62,398 bases of DNA, taken from Oscillospiraceae bacterium. Its GTDB lineage: Bacteria; Bacillota; Clostridia; Oscillospirales; CAG-272. Positions 17,301 to 25,473 of this stretch are shown piece by piece. How positions within the stretch are numbered: position 1 is the stretch's first letter; each line of letters opens with the position of its first letter. A program made the position numbers and the translations under genes. The stretch lies in assembly GCA_015063745.1 (NCBI GenBank), contig SVTO01000010.1, positions 1-62,398 of the forward strand. Direction: 5' to 3'. A model generated the notes under the pieces. It did not search any database. It was not told the DNA's origin and saw only the letters and a list, made by a program, of their open reading frames with translations.

Positions 17301-18741
17301 TCTGTACTTTTACGGCACCGATTTCCGTGATTTTACACGTTGCGGCGGAAAGGCCCGTGGTTTCGATGTCGAAGATTACAAATACATCCGAGAATGTGAT
17401 TTCGTTGCCTTTATAAGAGGCGCGGAATGTGTCGTCCACATAGTAAGCTTCCACGCCGTACAGGACTTTGATCTCGTTCTTTAAATCGTCAGCGGCGCCC
17501 ATGGCTACGGGGAAACTCTGCAGGTTGCCGTGGTCCGTGATGGCTACGGCCTTGTGTCCCCAGCGATGCGCTGTCTTTACAAGCTCGTCCGGCTTGATCG
17601 TAGCGTCCATGGCGGACATACAGGTATGCAGATGCAGTTCACAGCGTTTTTCTTCTGCTTTATCCGCACGAAGTACCTGCTTGACCTGCTGGATATCCGT
17701 GTACTGCATATAGAGTTCGCCATCGAAATTATCGGCCTTGATGTTTCCGCGGACGGCGTAGCTTTTCCGCTTTCCCCAGAGGCCCATGGTTTCTTCCGCT
17801 TCCTCAATGGGTACGGTTACTTTTATGTACAGGGACGCGTCTTTATCCGTAACAGATACAGTGATGACGGTTTTATCCCCTTTACGTGTTTCTTTTGAAG
17901 TAATATCGAATACTTCACAGAGAATAACTGCATTTTTGGCGGTCTTATTGATGGAACGAAGCGGTACGGCACCGGTGATCTCAAACGGTTCACCATACAC
18001 TACGGATGGCTCACTGATGTCAAACAACAGTTTACCGCTGCGGAGTACGTTTTCTTTTTCTTCCACTACGGTTTCGCTTCCTTCAAACAGGGATGCCACT
18101 TTAGGCAATACAACAGCTGCCTGTTCTTCCTGGTGACCTGCCTCTTCGTCTCTTGCTGCTTCCTCTTCCAATCGTTTCGCTTCCTGAACAATAAGCTGGG
18201 ACTGGCTCTTCAGATGCTCCAGCTGCTGGTGCATAAAAGCCTCATATTCGGACTGGGCGCTGTCGGATTGGGTGATCTCCACCTTGAAACGCAGACTGAA
18301 CTCGCTGAAAATGATATTGGAAATTACTTCTCCGGTGCGTGCGAGGTCAAGGAGGGAGATGCCACCGTGGCTGAAAGGAATACAGATGGCTATGCGGTCA
18401 TCGTTCATGTTAATTTCGTATTTATTGAAAAATCCATTGATAACGACGCCTACACGGGCGGCTTCCGTCAGAATTTCGGGGATATATTCTTTTGTGAACA
18501 GTTCGGATGGGTAATGGGGAAGAAAATGGATATAGTTGAGTTCGTATACCTGCGCTATCTCCGCTTCCATGGCATAGATATCCTTCTTGGAAAAAATCTG
18601 CGGCAGACTGCAGTTGACTTCGGCAAAGCGCTTTTCCTTATCCAGGCGTACGCTGTTGTTTTCTGCAAGGTCAAAAAAAGCTTTTTGTTTTCCAAGCGGA
18701 ATATATCTCTTGAATATTTCCCCTAATTTTCTTTCACTCAT
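14326..18741 (-). CDS. polC: DNA polymerase III alpha subunit, Gram-positive type PolC
   Basis: The main replicative polymerase of low-GC Gram-positives, 1471 residues from the chosen ATG. Domains in order: N-terminal region, an OB-fold (near 235-330), a PHP domain split by a DnaQ-type 3'-5' exonuclease (PHP motif ELHLHTCMSAMDA near 370; exonuclease VFDIETTGL near 455), a zinc-binding CPKCKWNEF...CPNCG segment near 935-970, the catalytic PDIDLNFSG motif near 990, and the fingers and duplex-binding region. The C-terminus QLSMF is a beta-clamp-binding motif. The ATG at 18741 follows GAGGGG; an in-frame TTG at 18753 is an alternative. It is cotranscribed with ispG. Confidence 0.98.
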   Translation of the reverse strand: MSERKLGEIFKRYIPLGKQKAFFDLAENNSVRLDKEKRFAEVNCSLPQIFSKKDIYAMEAEIAQVYELNYIHFLPHYPSELFTKEYIPEILTEAARVGVVINGFFNKYEINMNDDRIAICIPFSHGGISLLDLARTGEVISNIIFSEFSLRFKVEITQSDSAQSEYEAFMHQQLEHLKSQSQLIVQEAKRLEEEAARDEEAGHQEEQAAVVLPKVASLFEGSETVVEEKENVLRSGKLLFDISEPSVVYGEPFEITGAVPLRSINKTAKNAVILCEVFDITSKETRKGDKTVITVSVTDKDASLYIKVTVPIEEAEETMGLWGKRKSYAVRGNIKADNFDGELYMQYTDIQQVKQVLRADKAEEKRCELHLHTCMSAMDATIKPDELVKTAHRWGHKAVAITDHGNLQSFPVAMGAADDLKNEIKVLYGVEAYYVDDTFRASYKGNEITFSDVFVIFDIETTGLSAATCKITEIGAVKVQNGEVLDRFNMLVNPGVPIPENIMKLTGITDEMVADAPPITEVLPQFLAFADGKMLVAHNAVFDTGFIRQAAEDMGVEFDNPYLDTLAMSRYMNPDLKNHKLDTLAKFYNLGDFNHHRACDDAEMLSHIFFCMTGRLEDEGISDVGRMTYAMSEKADPLKLKTYHQIILVKNQTGLRNLYKLVSDSYLKYYRRNPRIPRSHLEELREGLIIGSACEAGELFTAVREGRPESELMEIAKFYDYLEIQPICNNSFMIEQGLAKDKEELKNLNRRILELGKKCGIPVCATCDAHYLNPEDEIYRRIILAGLHFKDADKETKLYFRTTEEMLAEFDYLGEEDARAVVIENPNKIADMIDQIRPIPEGNYPPHIEGAEEELTTKCWDLAKELYGDPLPQIVSERLERELNSIIKNGFAIMYIIARKLVENSESKGYQVGSRGSVGSSFAATMAGITRVNPLPPHYRCPKCKWNEFLEGGAYGSGFDLPDRNCPNCGTFLERDGHDIPFETFLGFKGDKTPDIDLNFSGDVQGDAHKFTEVLFGAGKAFKAGTIGTLADKTAYGFAMKYLEEKGISVNRAEADRLVNGCVGIKRTTGQHPGGIIVVPEEYEIYDFTPVQHPADDPNSSIITTHFEFKYLHDTILKLDILGHDIPTKYKRLEEYSGVSVLDVPMSDPAVYKSFTSTEPIGVTPEQIDSKTATLGLPEMGTRFIRGVLMDAQPKNFTDLLQISGLTHGTGCWLGNAQELIANKICTISDVIGCRDDIMMTLIHKFHMDKSLSFKIMEFVRKNKKGVIIPQDMQDAMLEHNVPQWYIDSLQKIRYMFPKAHAAAYVIDAIRLMWYKIYYPVAFYAAYFSAAPDGFDGEIVMGGKEHVKTVLADLNKRRNEISQKEADVADALMLINEYYQRGYEFLPVSIQKSHATKYIPEDGKIRLPLASLPGIGETAAENIMTARDSKNIFSVEELRNEAKISKSVMEILERNGALKGMSMTDQLSMFG

Positions 18742-18769
18742 AATGCCCCTCAATGTTCTCGTACTATTA

Positions 18770-19843
18770 TTATTCTTCTCTTAAATCTCTTTCAATTTCA
18801 TCAAGCAATGCTCTTACCAGTTCGTTTTCCGGTACTTTGCGGAGAATCTCGCCTTTTTTAAACACAAGTCCGCTTCCATCACCGCCGGCTATGCCATAAT
18901 CGGCTTCTCTGGCTTCTCCCGGGCCGTTAACCACACATCCCATAATAGCAACACGCAGAAGCTTTCCGTGGGTATCGAACTTATTTAAGGCCGCACGGCA
19001 ACGGTTCTGCAGACCGATCAGATCAATGGATGTTCTGCCGCAGGTGGGACAGGAAATGATATCCACGCCGCCGCGATGGTCAAGCTGCAGTGCACGCAGG
19101 ATTTCACGCGCTGCACGGATTTCCTCTGCAGGATCGGCTGTCAGGGACACACGAATGGTATCGCCGATACCCTCACTTAGCAGTGTACCGATACCGATTG
19201 CGTTTTTCACCATCCCGGAATACGCGTCTCCCGCTTCGGTTACACCGAGATGGAGCGGGTACTCAGACTGTGCGGCAACAAGGCGGCAGGCAGAAATCAT
19301 GGATTGAACCGTGGAGGATTTAATGGAGATGACTACATCGGAAAATCCGAAGCTTTCCAGTATATCTGCCTGGGACAGTGCGGACTCGGCAAGAGCTTCC
19401 GGTGTGGGAGAACCATACTTATCGAGCAGTTTTTTGTCCAGTGAACCGCTGTTCACGCCGATTCTGATGGGAACTCCGGCATCCTTACAAGCATGTGCCA
19501 CTTCCGCGATTTTCCAGGTTTCACCTATGTTTCCGGGGTTTATACGGATTTTATCCGCACCTTGTTTTATGGCCTCTAAAGCGATTCTGTAGTCGAAATG
19601 AATATCGGCAACAAGAGGAATACGGCTGCCGGCTTTTTTGGCAGCAGAAAAAATAACAGCATTCTCCTCTTTCGGGACAGCCATTCGGATGATTTCACAG
19701 CCCGCTTCTTCCAGACTCAGGATCTGTCCGACGGTCCCTTCTATATCGGAGGCACGGGTATTGGTCATGGATTGGACAGTAATCGGATATGTCCCGCCGA
19801 TCCCCGTATTGCCTATTCTGATGCTTTTACTGTTACGACGCAT
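18770..19843 (-). CDS. ispG: (E)-4-hydroxy-3-methylbut-2-enyl-diphosphate synthase IspG
   Basis: IspG (GcpE) is the 4Fe-4S enzyme that converts methylerythritol cyclodiphosphate to HMBPP in the MEP isoprenoid pathway. TIM-barrel motifs IGGTYPITVQSMTNT and ADIHFDYRIALEA are at the N-terminus. The three cluster cysteines are in SCPTCGRTSID (two) and GCVVNGPGEARE (one) near the C-terminus. The ATG at 19843 is preferred over 19864 because TGGAG sits 5 bases upstream and the product then starts MRRNSKSIRIG, as in the family. It works with dxr two genes upstream and precedes polC, the usual clostridial order. Confidence 0.96.
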   Translation of the reverse strand: MRRNSKSIRIGNTGIGGTYPITVQSMTNTRASDIEGTVGQILSLEEAGCEIIRMAVPKEENAVIFSAAKKAGSRIPLVADIHFDYRIALEAIKQGADKIRINPGNIGETWKIAEVAHACKDAGVPIRIGVNSGSLDKKLLDKYGSPTPEALAESALSQADILESFGFSDVVISIKSSTVQSMISACRLVAAQSEYPLHLGVTEAGDAYSGMVKNAIGIGTLLSEGIGDTIRVSLTADPAEEIRAAREILRALQLDHRGGVDIISCPTCGRTSIDLIGLQNRCRAALNKFDTHGKLLRVAIMGCVVNGPGEAREADYGIAGGDGSGLVFKKGEILRKVPENELVRALLDEIERDLREE

Positions 19844-19876
19844 AACTACTCCATCTGAATTCATGTGAATGTATTA

Positions 19877-19885
19877 ATTATAGCA
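19877..19885 (-). promoter_or_regulatory. extended -10 promoter for ispG-polC
   Basis: Minus-strand TGCTATAAT (TATAAT at 19877-19882) has the TGn extension. No good -35 is present at 17 bp. It lies between the rseP terminator and ispG, so ispG-polC can be transcribed separately. Confidence 0.55.
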
Positions 19886-19953
19886 TATTCAAGCACAAAA
19901 ATAAAGTCTATGATGAAAGAAATTGGATTTTGTCCTATTTCAGTTGAAAGAAC

Positions 19954-19981
19954 AACCCGGCATCTCTGCAGACACCGGGTT
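19954..19981 (-). terminator. terminator after rseP
   Basis: Minus-strand stem AACCCGG/CCGGGTT (19975-19981 with 19954-19960) with a 14-base loop, followed by GTTCTTTC. Just behind the rseP stop. Confidence 0.7.
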
Positions 19982-19990
19982 TCATTATGA

Positions 19991-21025
19991 TCAGAACAAT
20001 GCAATGATATCCTTGAATGTGATCACCACAAACAGGATCATAAGCAGGACAAACCCCGCAAAATGTACTACGCCTTCCAGATTGGGATTGACAGGTTTAC
20101 GGCGGATCAGTTCGATGAACTGGAACAGCAGTCTTCCTCCGTCCAATGCCGGAAGTGGGAGAAGATTCATGATTCCGAGATTCATACTGATCACTACGGA
20201 AAGATATACCAGATCCGATATACCGGAAGAAGCCGCTTCGCCCAGTGCTTCCGTAACGCCTACAGGACCGGATACACTCTCCATTCCGTATTTACCCGTA
20301 ACAAGATCGTACAGGGATTCCCAGATCATTTTGATCGTGGAAACAGAACGGAATGCTGCGTGTTTCAGTACGGTAAGAGGTGTTCTGGCTTCCGCGTATA
20401 CATAGAAGTCAATGTTACCGAATACGACGCTGCTGTCTGTAAAGGTCGGAAAAACGACTCCTTCCAGATTCAGTACTTTTCCTTCACGTTCAACCGTTAC
20501 TGTGATGGGTTTATCTCCCTTACGCATGACTTCGTAGACCAGTTCATTGGCAATGTATACACGGGTGCCGTCGATTTTCAGGATTTTGTCACCTTCCTGC
20601 AAACCGTATTCGCTGGTGGAAACAGTCTCGGTCTCACGGAATTGTGCGATGGTAGTAGACGGCAGGCTGTCCTGCGTCATTACCAGAATACTCATGACAA
20701 GGATACCGACGATAATATTCATTGCCGCGCCGGCTACGGTGATGAGGATACGCTGCCACACGGGTTTACGGTGAAATGCATTCTCATCCTCAGATTCCTC
20801 GTCTTCGCCGACCATGCTTACAAAACCGCCGACCGGCAAAGCGCGAAGAGAATAGGCGATGCCCGTTTTACGGGAGATTTTTGTGAACAGTTTCGGTCCC
20901 ATGCCGATGGCAAATTCGCGGATGGTGACATGAAACGCTCTTGCGGTCAGAAAATGACCGAGTTCATGGATAAAGATCAGCATCCCGAAAATCAGGACAG
21001 CGATCAGAATGGTCCAGATATTGAT
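19991..21025 (-). CDS. rseP: RIP metalloprotease RseP (site-2 protease)
   Basis: A membrane-embedded zinc protease that cleaves transmembrane segments of anti-sigma factors and signal peptides. The zinc site HELGH is in the first helix. A PDZ-like domain covers about residues 110-205. LLPLPALDGGRLLFQF (NxPxPxLDGG-like) is in the third helix. The first in-frame ATG (20983) would cut the first helix in half. A good AGGAAG at 21033-21038 points, with 7-base spacing, to an ATC codon at 21025, which gives the expected INIWTILIAVLIFGM opening. I therefore annotate 21025 as a probable non-AUG start. It follows dxr by 14 bases. Confidence 0.9.
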   Translation of the reverse strand: MNIWTILIAVLIFGMLIFIHELGHFLTARAFHVTIREFAIGMGPKLFTKISRKTGIAYSLRALPVGGFVSMVGEDEESEDENAFHRKPVWQRILITVAGAAMNIIVGILVMSILVMTQDSLPSTTIAQFRETETVSTSEYGLQEGDKILKIDGTRVYIANELVYEVMRKGDKPITVTVEREGKVLNLEGVVFPTFTDSSVVFGNIDFYVYAEARTPLTVLKHAAFRSVSTIKMIWESLYDLVTGKYGMESVSGPVGVTEALGEAASSGISDLVYLSVVISMNLGIMNLLPLPALDGGRLLFQFIELIRRKPVNPNLEGVVHFAGFVLLMILFVVITFKDIIALF

Positions 21026-21039
21026 AAAATCACTTCCTA

Positions 21040-22227
21040 TCAGATCTTATAACGAGGCAGTATGCGCTCCGCCGTTTCCGTAGTCAGACGAACGGCTTCC
21101 TTAATGGCCTCTTCATCTTTCTCTCCGTAATCGGACAGTTTTGTACCTGCCAGTATCGCTTCCACCGCTGCGGGAATTTCGCAGAACGGCAGTCTGTGGT
21201 TTAAAAATGCTTCTACCGCACTTTCGTCCGCCGCGATCAGTGCCGCGGGATACACGCCGTCCAGCCGGATCGCTTCTCTGGCGGTATTCAGGAGTGAGAA
21301 TGTTTCTGTATCGGGCGAGGCAAAAGTCAGATTCGCCAATGCACTGAAATTCAGTCCCGGTTCCGTAAGTTCTGCACGGTTAGGATAAGTCAGTGCATAA
21401 CGGATGCAGGAACGCATATCGGGTGCGCCGAGCTGGGCAATAACGGTATTATCAGTATACTCCACCATGGAATGAATTATGCTCTGACGGTGAATCAGTA
21501 CTTCCACTTCCGCTTCTGTTACATCGAACAACCGTACCGCTTCCATGATTTCGAAGCCTTTATTCATCAGCGTGGCGGAATCGACAGTAATCTTCGGTCC
21601 CATTTTCCATGTGGGATGGGCAAGCGCTTTTTCTACGGTTACTTCCTTCAGATCTTCTTTTTTACATCCGAAGAAAGGGCCGCCGGATGCTGTCAGCAGG
21701 ATTCGTTTGATACTGCATTGACGATTCCCGCTCAGACATTGAAAAATCGCGCTGTGCTCGCTGTCCACCGGGATCATTTCTCCGCCGGATTTGGCAAGGC
21801 GTTTCTTGATTTCATCACCCAGCGCAATAATGGCTTCCTTATTGGCAATAGCCAGCCGTTTGCCGCTTTCCGCTGCTGCAAGTGCCGTGGGAATACCGGC
21901 CAGACCTGCAATGGAATGGAGGATACAGTCGGCCTGTGTATACTTGACCGCCTGCAGAAGATCTTTCTCGGATGTGATGATTTCAGGGCACGGTCCGGAA
22001 ACAGAGTCTTTCAGAAGTCTCCCCTGTTCTTCCCCGGGGACGTATACCATTTTGGGATGCAGTTCTTCCGTCTGCTGTGCAAGGAGAGGGATATTTCGCC
22101 AACCGGTCAGAAGTTCAACTTGCAGTCCGAGCTGTTTTACGACATCCACTGTCTGGGTGCCGACTGATCCTGTACTGCCGATGATAACTACGCTGTTTAT
22201 TTTGGTTTGATTATTGTTAATATTCAT
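21040..22227 (-). CDS. dxr: 1-deoxy-D-xylulose 5-phosphate reductoisomerase
   Basis: The second enzyme of the MEP isoprenoid pathway, NADPH- and Mg/Mn-dependent, making methylerythritol 4-phosphate in the cytosol. NADPH-binding IIGSTGSVGTQTVDVV is near residue 15, NKEAIIALG near 130, the metal-binding PVDSEHSAIFQCL near 155, and MNKGFEIMEA with LIHRQSIIHSM near 225-255. The 395-residue length is typical. The ATG at 22227 has no clear ribosome binding site, and the gene starts 26 bases after cdsA, so coupling or leaderless-like efficiency is possible. Part of the uppS-cdsA-dxr-rseP cluster that makes and uses polyprenyl and phospholipid precursors. Confidence 0.97.
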   Translation of the reverse strand: MNINNNQTKINSVVIIGSTGSVGTQTVDVVKQLGLQVELLTGWRNIPLLAQQTEELHPKMVYVPGEEQGRLLKDSVSGPCPEIITSEKDLLQAVKYTQADCILHSIAGLAGIPTALAAAESGKRLAIANKEAIIALGDEIKKRLAKSGGEMIPVDSEHSAIFQCLSGNRQCSIKRILLTASGGPFFGCKKEDLKEVTVEKALAHPTWKMGPKITVDSATLMNKGFEIMEAVRLFDVTEAEVEVLIHRQSIIHSMVEYTDNTVIAQLGAPDMRSCIRYALTYPNRAELTEPGLNFSALANLTFASPDTETFSLLNTAREAIRLDGVYPAALIAADESAVEAFLNHRLPFCEIPAAVEAILAGTKLSDYGEKDEEAIKEAVRLTTETAERILPRYKI

Positions 22228-22253
22228 ATTTCAAGTCAAATGTTCGGTTCTTC

Positions 22254-23153
22254 TCAAATAAACATATTACTGAACACGAGGGACAGAATGTATACAACCG
22301 GAGCTGTTGCCAGTACGCTGTCGAATCTGTCCATGACGCCGCCATGACCCGGGAACAGATGGCCGTAATCCTTGATTCCGTAATGACGCTTGATCACGGA
22401 TGCAATCAGGTCGCCTACCTGGGAAATTACGGATACAACTGCACCCATAACTGCCAGAACGATGTAGTCCGGATCTACAGCATTAAAGAATTTCTTCAGA
22501 ATCCATCCGTATACCACTAAGCTGATCGCCGTAAATACGATGCCGCCGATACTGCCTTCGATGGTTTTCTTGGGACTTACTTCGGGGATCAGCTTATGTC
22601 TGCCGAAGAATCTGCCCGTGAAATAGGCAAATGTATCGCTGATCCATGCGCCTACAAAAGGAAGCAGGTACAGATAGGTGCCGTATGCGCAGTTCCGCAG
22701 AAGGATCAGGCAGGTGAAAGCAACAACGATATATATCGTCATCATATAAAATACGGCAAGGGATTCAATGCTGATTTTTCCCTTTGAGAATACAGCCAGA
22801 ACAAAATAGTACAGCAATAGAACAAACATAAATCCGGAAAGGATATTGATCACTTCCGCCGCTGCCGTTTTCAAACTATCGGCATAAGACAAACTTGCTG
22901 CTTCTTTCAGCTTGAAAAATGCAAGAAAAGGCGCGCCGGCTGCTATGATATAGTTGGGAATATACAGCCAGGGAGACCCCATTCTGTTTTCGCTGTTTTG
23001 CAGGTCTTTCTTCCCTACACAGTTACACATTTCCCACACAGCAATACACGCCATCAATGCGGCAGCTATGGGAAATACGATTGTATCGGAGAAAATACAG
23101 ATGGGTACAAATACACAAAGTGCTATTACTGCTGTAATGATTCTAACGATCAT
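22254..23153 (-). CDS. cdsA: phosphatidate cytidylyltransferase
   Basis: An integral membrane enzyme that makes CDP-diacylglycerol from phosphatidate and CTP, the branch point for phosphatidylglycerol and cardiolipin (compare cls at 9.5 kb). It has 299 residues with about eight membrane helices. The CDP-DAG synthase signature SVIKRHYGIKDYGHLFPGHGG followed by VMDRFDS is complete near residues 245-275. AAGGAG lies 8 bases upstream of the ATG. It starts 12 bases after uppS. Confidence 0.97.
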   Translation of the reverse strand: MIVRIITAVIALCVFVPICIFSDTIVFPIAAALMACIAVWEMCNCVGKKDLQNSENRMGSPWLYIPNYIIAAGAPFLAFFKLKEAASLSYADSLKTAAAEVINILSGFMFVLLLYYFVLAVFSKGKISIESLAVFYMMTIYIVVAFTCLILLRNCAYGTYLYLLPFVGAWISDTFAYFTGRFFGRHKLIPEVSPKKTIEGSIGGIVFTAISLVVYGWILKKFFNAVDPDYIVLAVMGAVVSVISQVGDLIASVIKRHYGIKDYGHLFPGHGGVMDRFDSVLATAPVVYILSLVFSNMFI

Positions 23154-23165
23154 AATATGTTCTCC

Positions 23166-23891
23166 TTACGCCTCATCCAGTCCGCCCCATCGACGTTTCC
23201 GGCCGGCAAAACTGCGGACAGCCTCGTCGATGTCGCCTTCGGTCAGTTCAGGCCACATCTTTTCCGAAAAATAATATTCGGCATAGGCACTCTGCCAGAG
23301 AAGAAAATTGGAAATACGCAGTTCCTTGCCCGTTCTTACCACGAGATCGGGGTCGGGACAGTGATTGGTGTACAGGACAGCGGAAATGTCGCTTTCTGTG
23401 ATTTCAGTCTTCCCTGCCTCTATAAGCGTATTCACGGCATTTACGATTTCTGCACGTCCGCCGTAATTAAGAGCAATATTGAGAATATACGGTCTTCCGG
23501 CGGTGTTTCTTTCCAGATTTTCCAGTTTTTCGCGCATTGCATCCGCAAGTGGTGCTTTATCTCCGATGAAATGGAAGGAGATCTCTTTTTCTCCATCCGC
23601 TTCCGCTGCATACTTTTCGAGAAGCTTCATGATCGCTTCCACTTCCGTCTTGGGGCGATTCCAGTTTTCGGTGGAAAATGCGTACACGGTACAGCATTTG
23701 ATTCCGATATCTTTACAATACCGTACGATCTTGCGGAACACTTCTGCTCCTGCTTTATGCCCCGCTTCTCTGGGAAGAAGTCTGGAGGTTGCCCAGCGGC
23801 CGTTGCCGTCCATGATGAATGCTATATGACGCAGTCCGGCGCGTTCCACCAGTTCTTTTATGGTTGGTGTCGTTTCGTTTTTCACTATCAT
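23166..23891 (-). CDS. uppS: undecaprenyl diphosphate synthase (isoprenyl transferase)
   Basis: A cis-prenyltransferase that extends farnesyl diphosphate to the C55 carrier lipid for cell wall and teichoic acid synthesis. The signature HIAFIMDGNGRWA with the catalytic Asp is near residues 22-34. GIKCCTVYAFSTENWNRP is near 80, and the C-terminal DLVVRTGKELRISNFLLWQSAYAEYYF motif is complete. Length 241, typical. The ribosome binding site (GGAAAAATAA) is weak. It follows frr across a 73-base gap that holds a strong hairpin. Confidence 0.96.
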   Translation of the reverse strand: MIVKNETTPTIKELVERAGLRHIAFIMDGNGRWATSRLLPREAGHKAGAEVFRKIVRYCKDIGIKCCTVYAFSTENWNRPKTEVEAIMKLLEKYAAEADGEKEISFHFIGDKAPLADAMREKLENLERNTAGRPYILNIALNYGGRAEIVNAVNTLIEAGKTEITESDISAVLYTNHCPDPDLVVRTGKELRISNFLLWQSAYAEYYFSEKMWPELTEGDIDEAVRSFAGRKRRWGGLDEA

Positions 23892-23910
23892 TTATTTTTC
23901 CGGCTAATTA

Positions 23911-23955
23911 CAGTGCCCAACGCTCTCACATACTCTGCGAGCACGATGGGCACTG
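23911..23955. terminator. hairpin between frr and uppS
   Basis: CAGTGCCCA (23911-23919) pairs with TGGGCACTG (23947-23955), with an inner GCTC/GAGC stem. The following T run is on the + strand, not the direction of the genes. For the minus-strand operon it is more likely a partial terminator, processing or pausing element. Confidence 0.55.
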
Positions 23956-23964
23956 ATTTTTGAT

Positions 23965-24519
23965 TTAGATAGCCATGATTTCCTTTTCTTTGTCGGCGGT
24001 GATTGCGTCGATTTCCTTGATGAACTTATCGGTAAGATCCTGGATTGCCTTATCGGAAGCCTTCAGTTCGTCTTCGGTCATTTCACCGTTCTTCTTCATT
24101 GCCTTGCTCTTATCGTTGGCATCGCGGCGGATGTTTCTTACTGCAACCTTTGCTTCTTCGCTCTGCTTTACAAGACCCTTCTTGATTTCCTTACGTCTTT
24201 CTTCGGTCAGCTGAGGGAATACCAGGCGGATAACCTTACCGTCACTCTGGGGAGTAATGCCTACATCGGATGCCTGGATTGCCTTTTCGATGTTCTTTAC
24301 GGTAGAAACGTCCCAGGGCTGGATTACCAGGGTCTTGGGGTCGGCTACCTTAACTTCTGCCATCTGGGTGATTGCAGTGGGAGTTCCGTAGTAGTCAACG
24401 GTTACGTGTGCCAGTACGCCTGCGTTTGCACGGCCGGCGCGGATTACGGAAAGGGCTTCCTGATATGCAGCAATGGATTTCTTCATTCTTGTTTCAAAAT
24501 CTTTGGTATCCAGTTTCAT
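23965..24519 (-). CDS. frr: ribosome recycling factor
   Basis: RRF splits post-termination ribosomes together with EF-G. The 184-residue, two-domain protein is typical: helical bundle with RAGRANAGVLAHVTVDYYG near 27-45, the beta domain with VADPKTLVIQPWDVSTVKNIEKAI, and the C-terminal helix with FPQLTEERRKEIKKGLVKQSEEAKVAVRNIRRDAN. AAGGAG lies 7 bases upstream. It is 33 bases after pyrH. Confidence 0.97.
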   Translation of the reverse strand: MKLDTKDFETRMKKSIAAYQEALSVIRAGRANAGVLAHVTVDYYGTPTAITQMAEVKVADPKTLVIQPWDVSTVKNIEKAIQASDVGITPQSDGKVIRLVFPQLTEERRKEIKKGLVKQSEEAKVAVRNIRRDANDKSKAMKKNGEMTEDELKASDKAIQDLTDKFIKEIDAITADKEKEIMAI

Positions 24520-24552
24520 GGTAAAACTCCTTTATTTATCTAATAATTATTT

Positions 24553-25332
24553 TTAATACATTATGGGTTCTTCGATTTTCTCGTATGTTACGAGAGTACC
24601 GATTTCTTCGCCGGAAACAACACGGACGATGTTTTCAGGATCCTTCAGATCGAAGATATAACTGTCGATCTTCTGCTCTTCGGCCAACGCGGATGCTGTA
24701 ATATCGGTTGCACCGAGTTTCTTCTGCAGGCAGATATCATAGGAAACCTTTTTATATTTTTTGGCATCCTTATGTTCGCTGGGGTTCTTATCGTACACAC
24801 CGTCAACGCTCTTGGCCATCAGGATCATATCAGCCTGAATTTCACATGCGCGTACAACGGTGGCTGTGTCTGTGGATACGAACGGAATACCGATACCGCC
24901 GGCAAAGATTACGGGCTTGCCGTTTTCCATGTATTCGATTGCATTCTTGAACTGGAAAGTTTCTGTAAAGCCGTTCATAGGGATAGCGGTCATAACCTTT
25001 GCATCTACACCGACTTTTTCCAGTGCATCCTGGAAACGGAGGCAGTTGATGGTGGTTGCGAGCATACCCATATGGTCAGCGCGTGCTCTGGTTACATCAA
25101 CGCCGAGCTTGCCGCGCCAGATGTTTCCGGCACCGATCACGATACCCATTTGTACTCCCATATCGAGTGCTTTCTTTACCGCTTCGGAAATGATCTGCAG
25201 TTTCCGGCTGTCGAAAATTTCGATTACTTCTTCCTTTTCAACGCCGTCTTTCACGATGACCTTCTTTTCAGCAAGTGCTTCACCGGAAAGCTTCAGCAGA
25301 ACACGTTTATATGCGCATTTCTGTGCGTTCAT
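24553..25332 (-). CDS. pyrH: UMP kinase
   Basis: A hexameric bacterial UMP kinase of the amino-acid-kinase fold, feeding the CDP/UDP pools. The N-terminus VLLKLSGEALAEKK, MGIVIGAGNIWRG, VDVTRARADHMGMLATTINCLRFQDAL and the UMP-binding region up to FVSTDTATVVRACE are all present. The 259-residue product is slightly longer than usual because of an insert DGVEKEEV near 32. It has its own promoter at 25375-25403, separate from rpsB-tsf, and starts the pyrH-frr-uppS-cdsA-dxr-rseP transcription unit. Confidence 0.97.
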   Translation of the reverse strand: MNAQKCAYKRVLLKLSGEALAEKKVIVKDGVEKEEVIEIFDSRKLQIISEAVKKALDMGVQMGIVIGAGNIWRGKLGVDVTRARADHMGMLATTINCLRFQDALEKVGVDAKVMTAIPMNGFTETFQFKNAIEYMENGKPVIFAGGIGIPFVSTDTATVVRACEIQADMILMAKSVDGVYDKNPSEHKDAKKYKKVSYDICLQKKLGATDITASALAEEQKIDSYIFDLKDPENIVRVVSGEEIGTLVTYEKIEEPIMY

Positions 25333-25374
25333 TGTGATTGCCTTCTTCCTGTATAATGTTCTCTATTATTTTAC

Positions 25375-25403
25375 AGTATAATCGCCCATTTGTAAATAGA
25401 CAA
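25375..25403 (-). promoter_or_regulatory. sigma-A promoter of the pyrH operon
   Basis: Minus-strand TTGTCT (25398-25403), a 17-bp spacer and TATACT (25375-25380), just behind the tsf terminator. Confidence 0.75.
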
Positions 25404-25420
25404 TTTGTAAAATCCCTAAA

Positions 25421-25454
25421 AAATCCCGCCATTTTTTATCAAATGACGGGATTT
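25421..25454 (-). terminator. terminator after tsf
   Basis: A 14-bp stem with one mismatch (25441-25454 with 25421-25434) followed on the minus strand by six T residues. Confidence 0.9.
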
Positions 25455-25473
25455 TGTATTGTTTTTATGGGAA

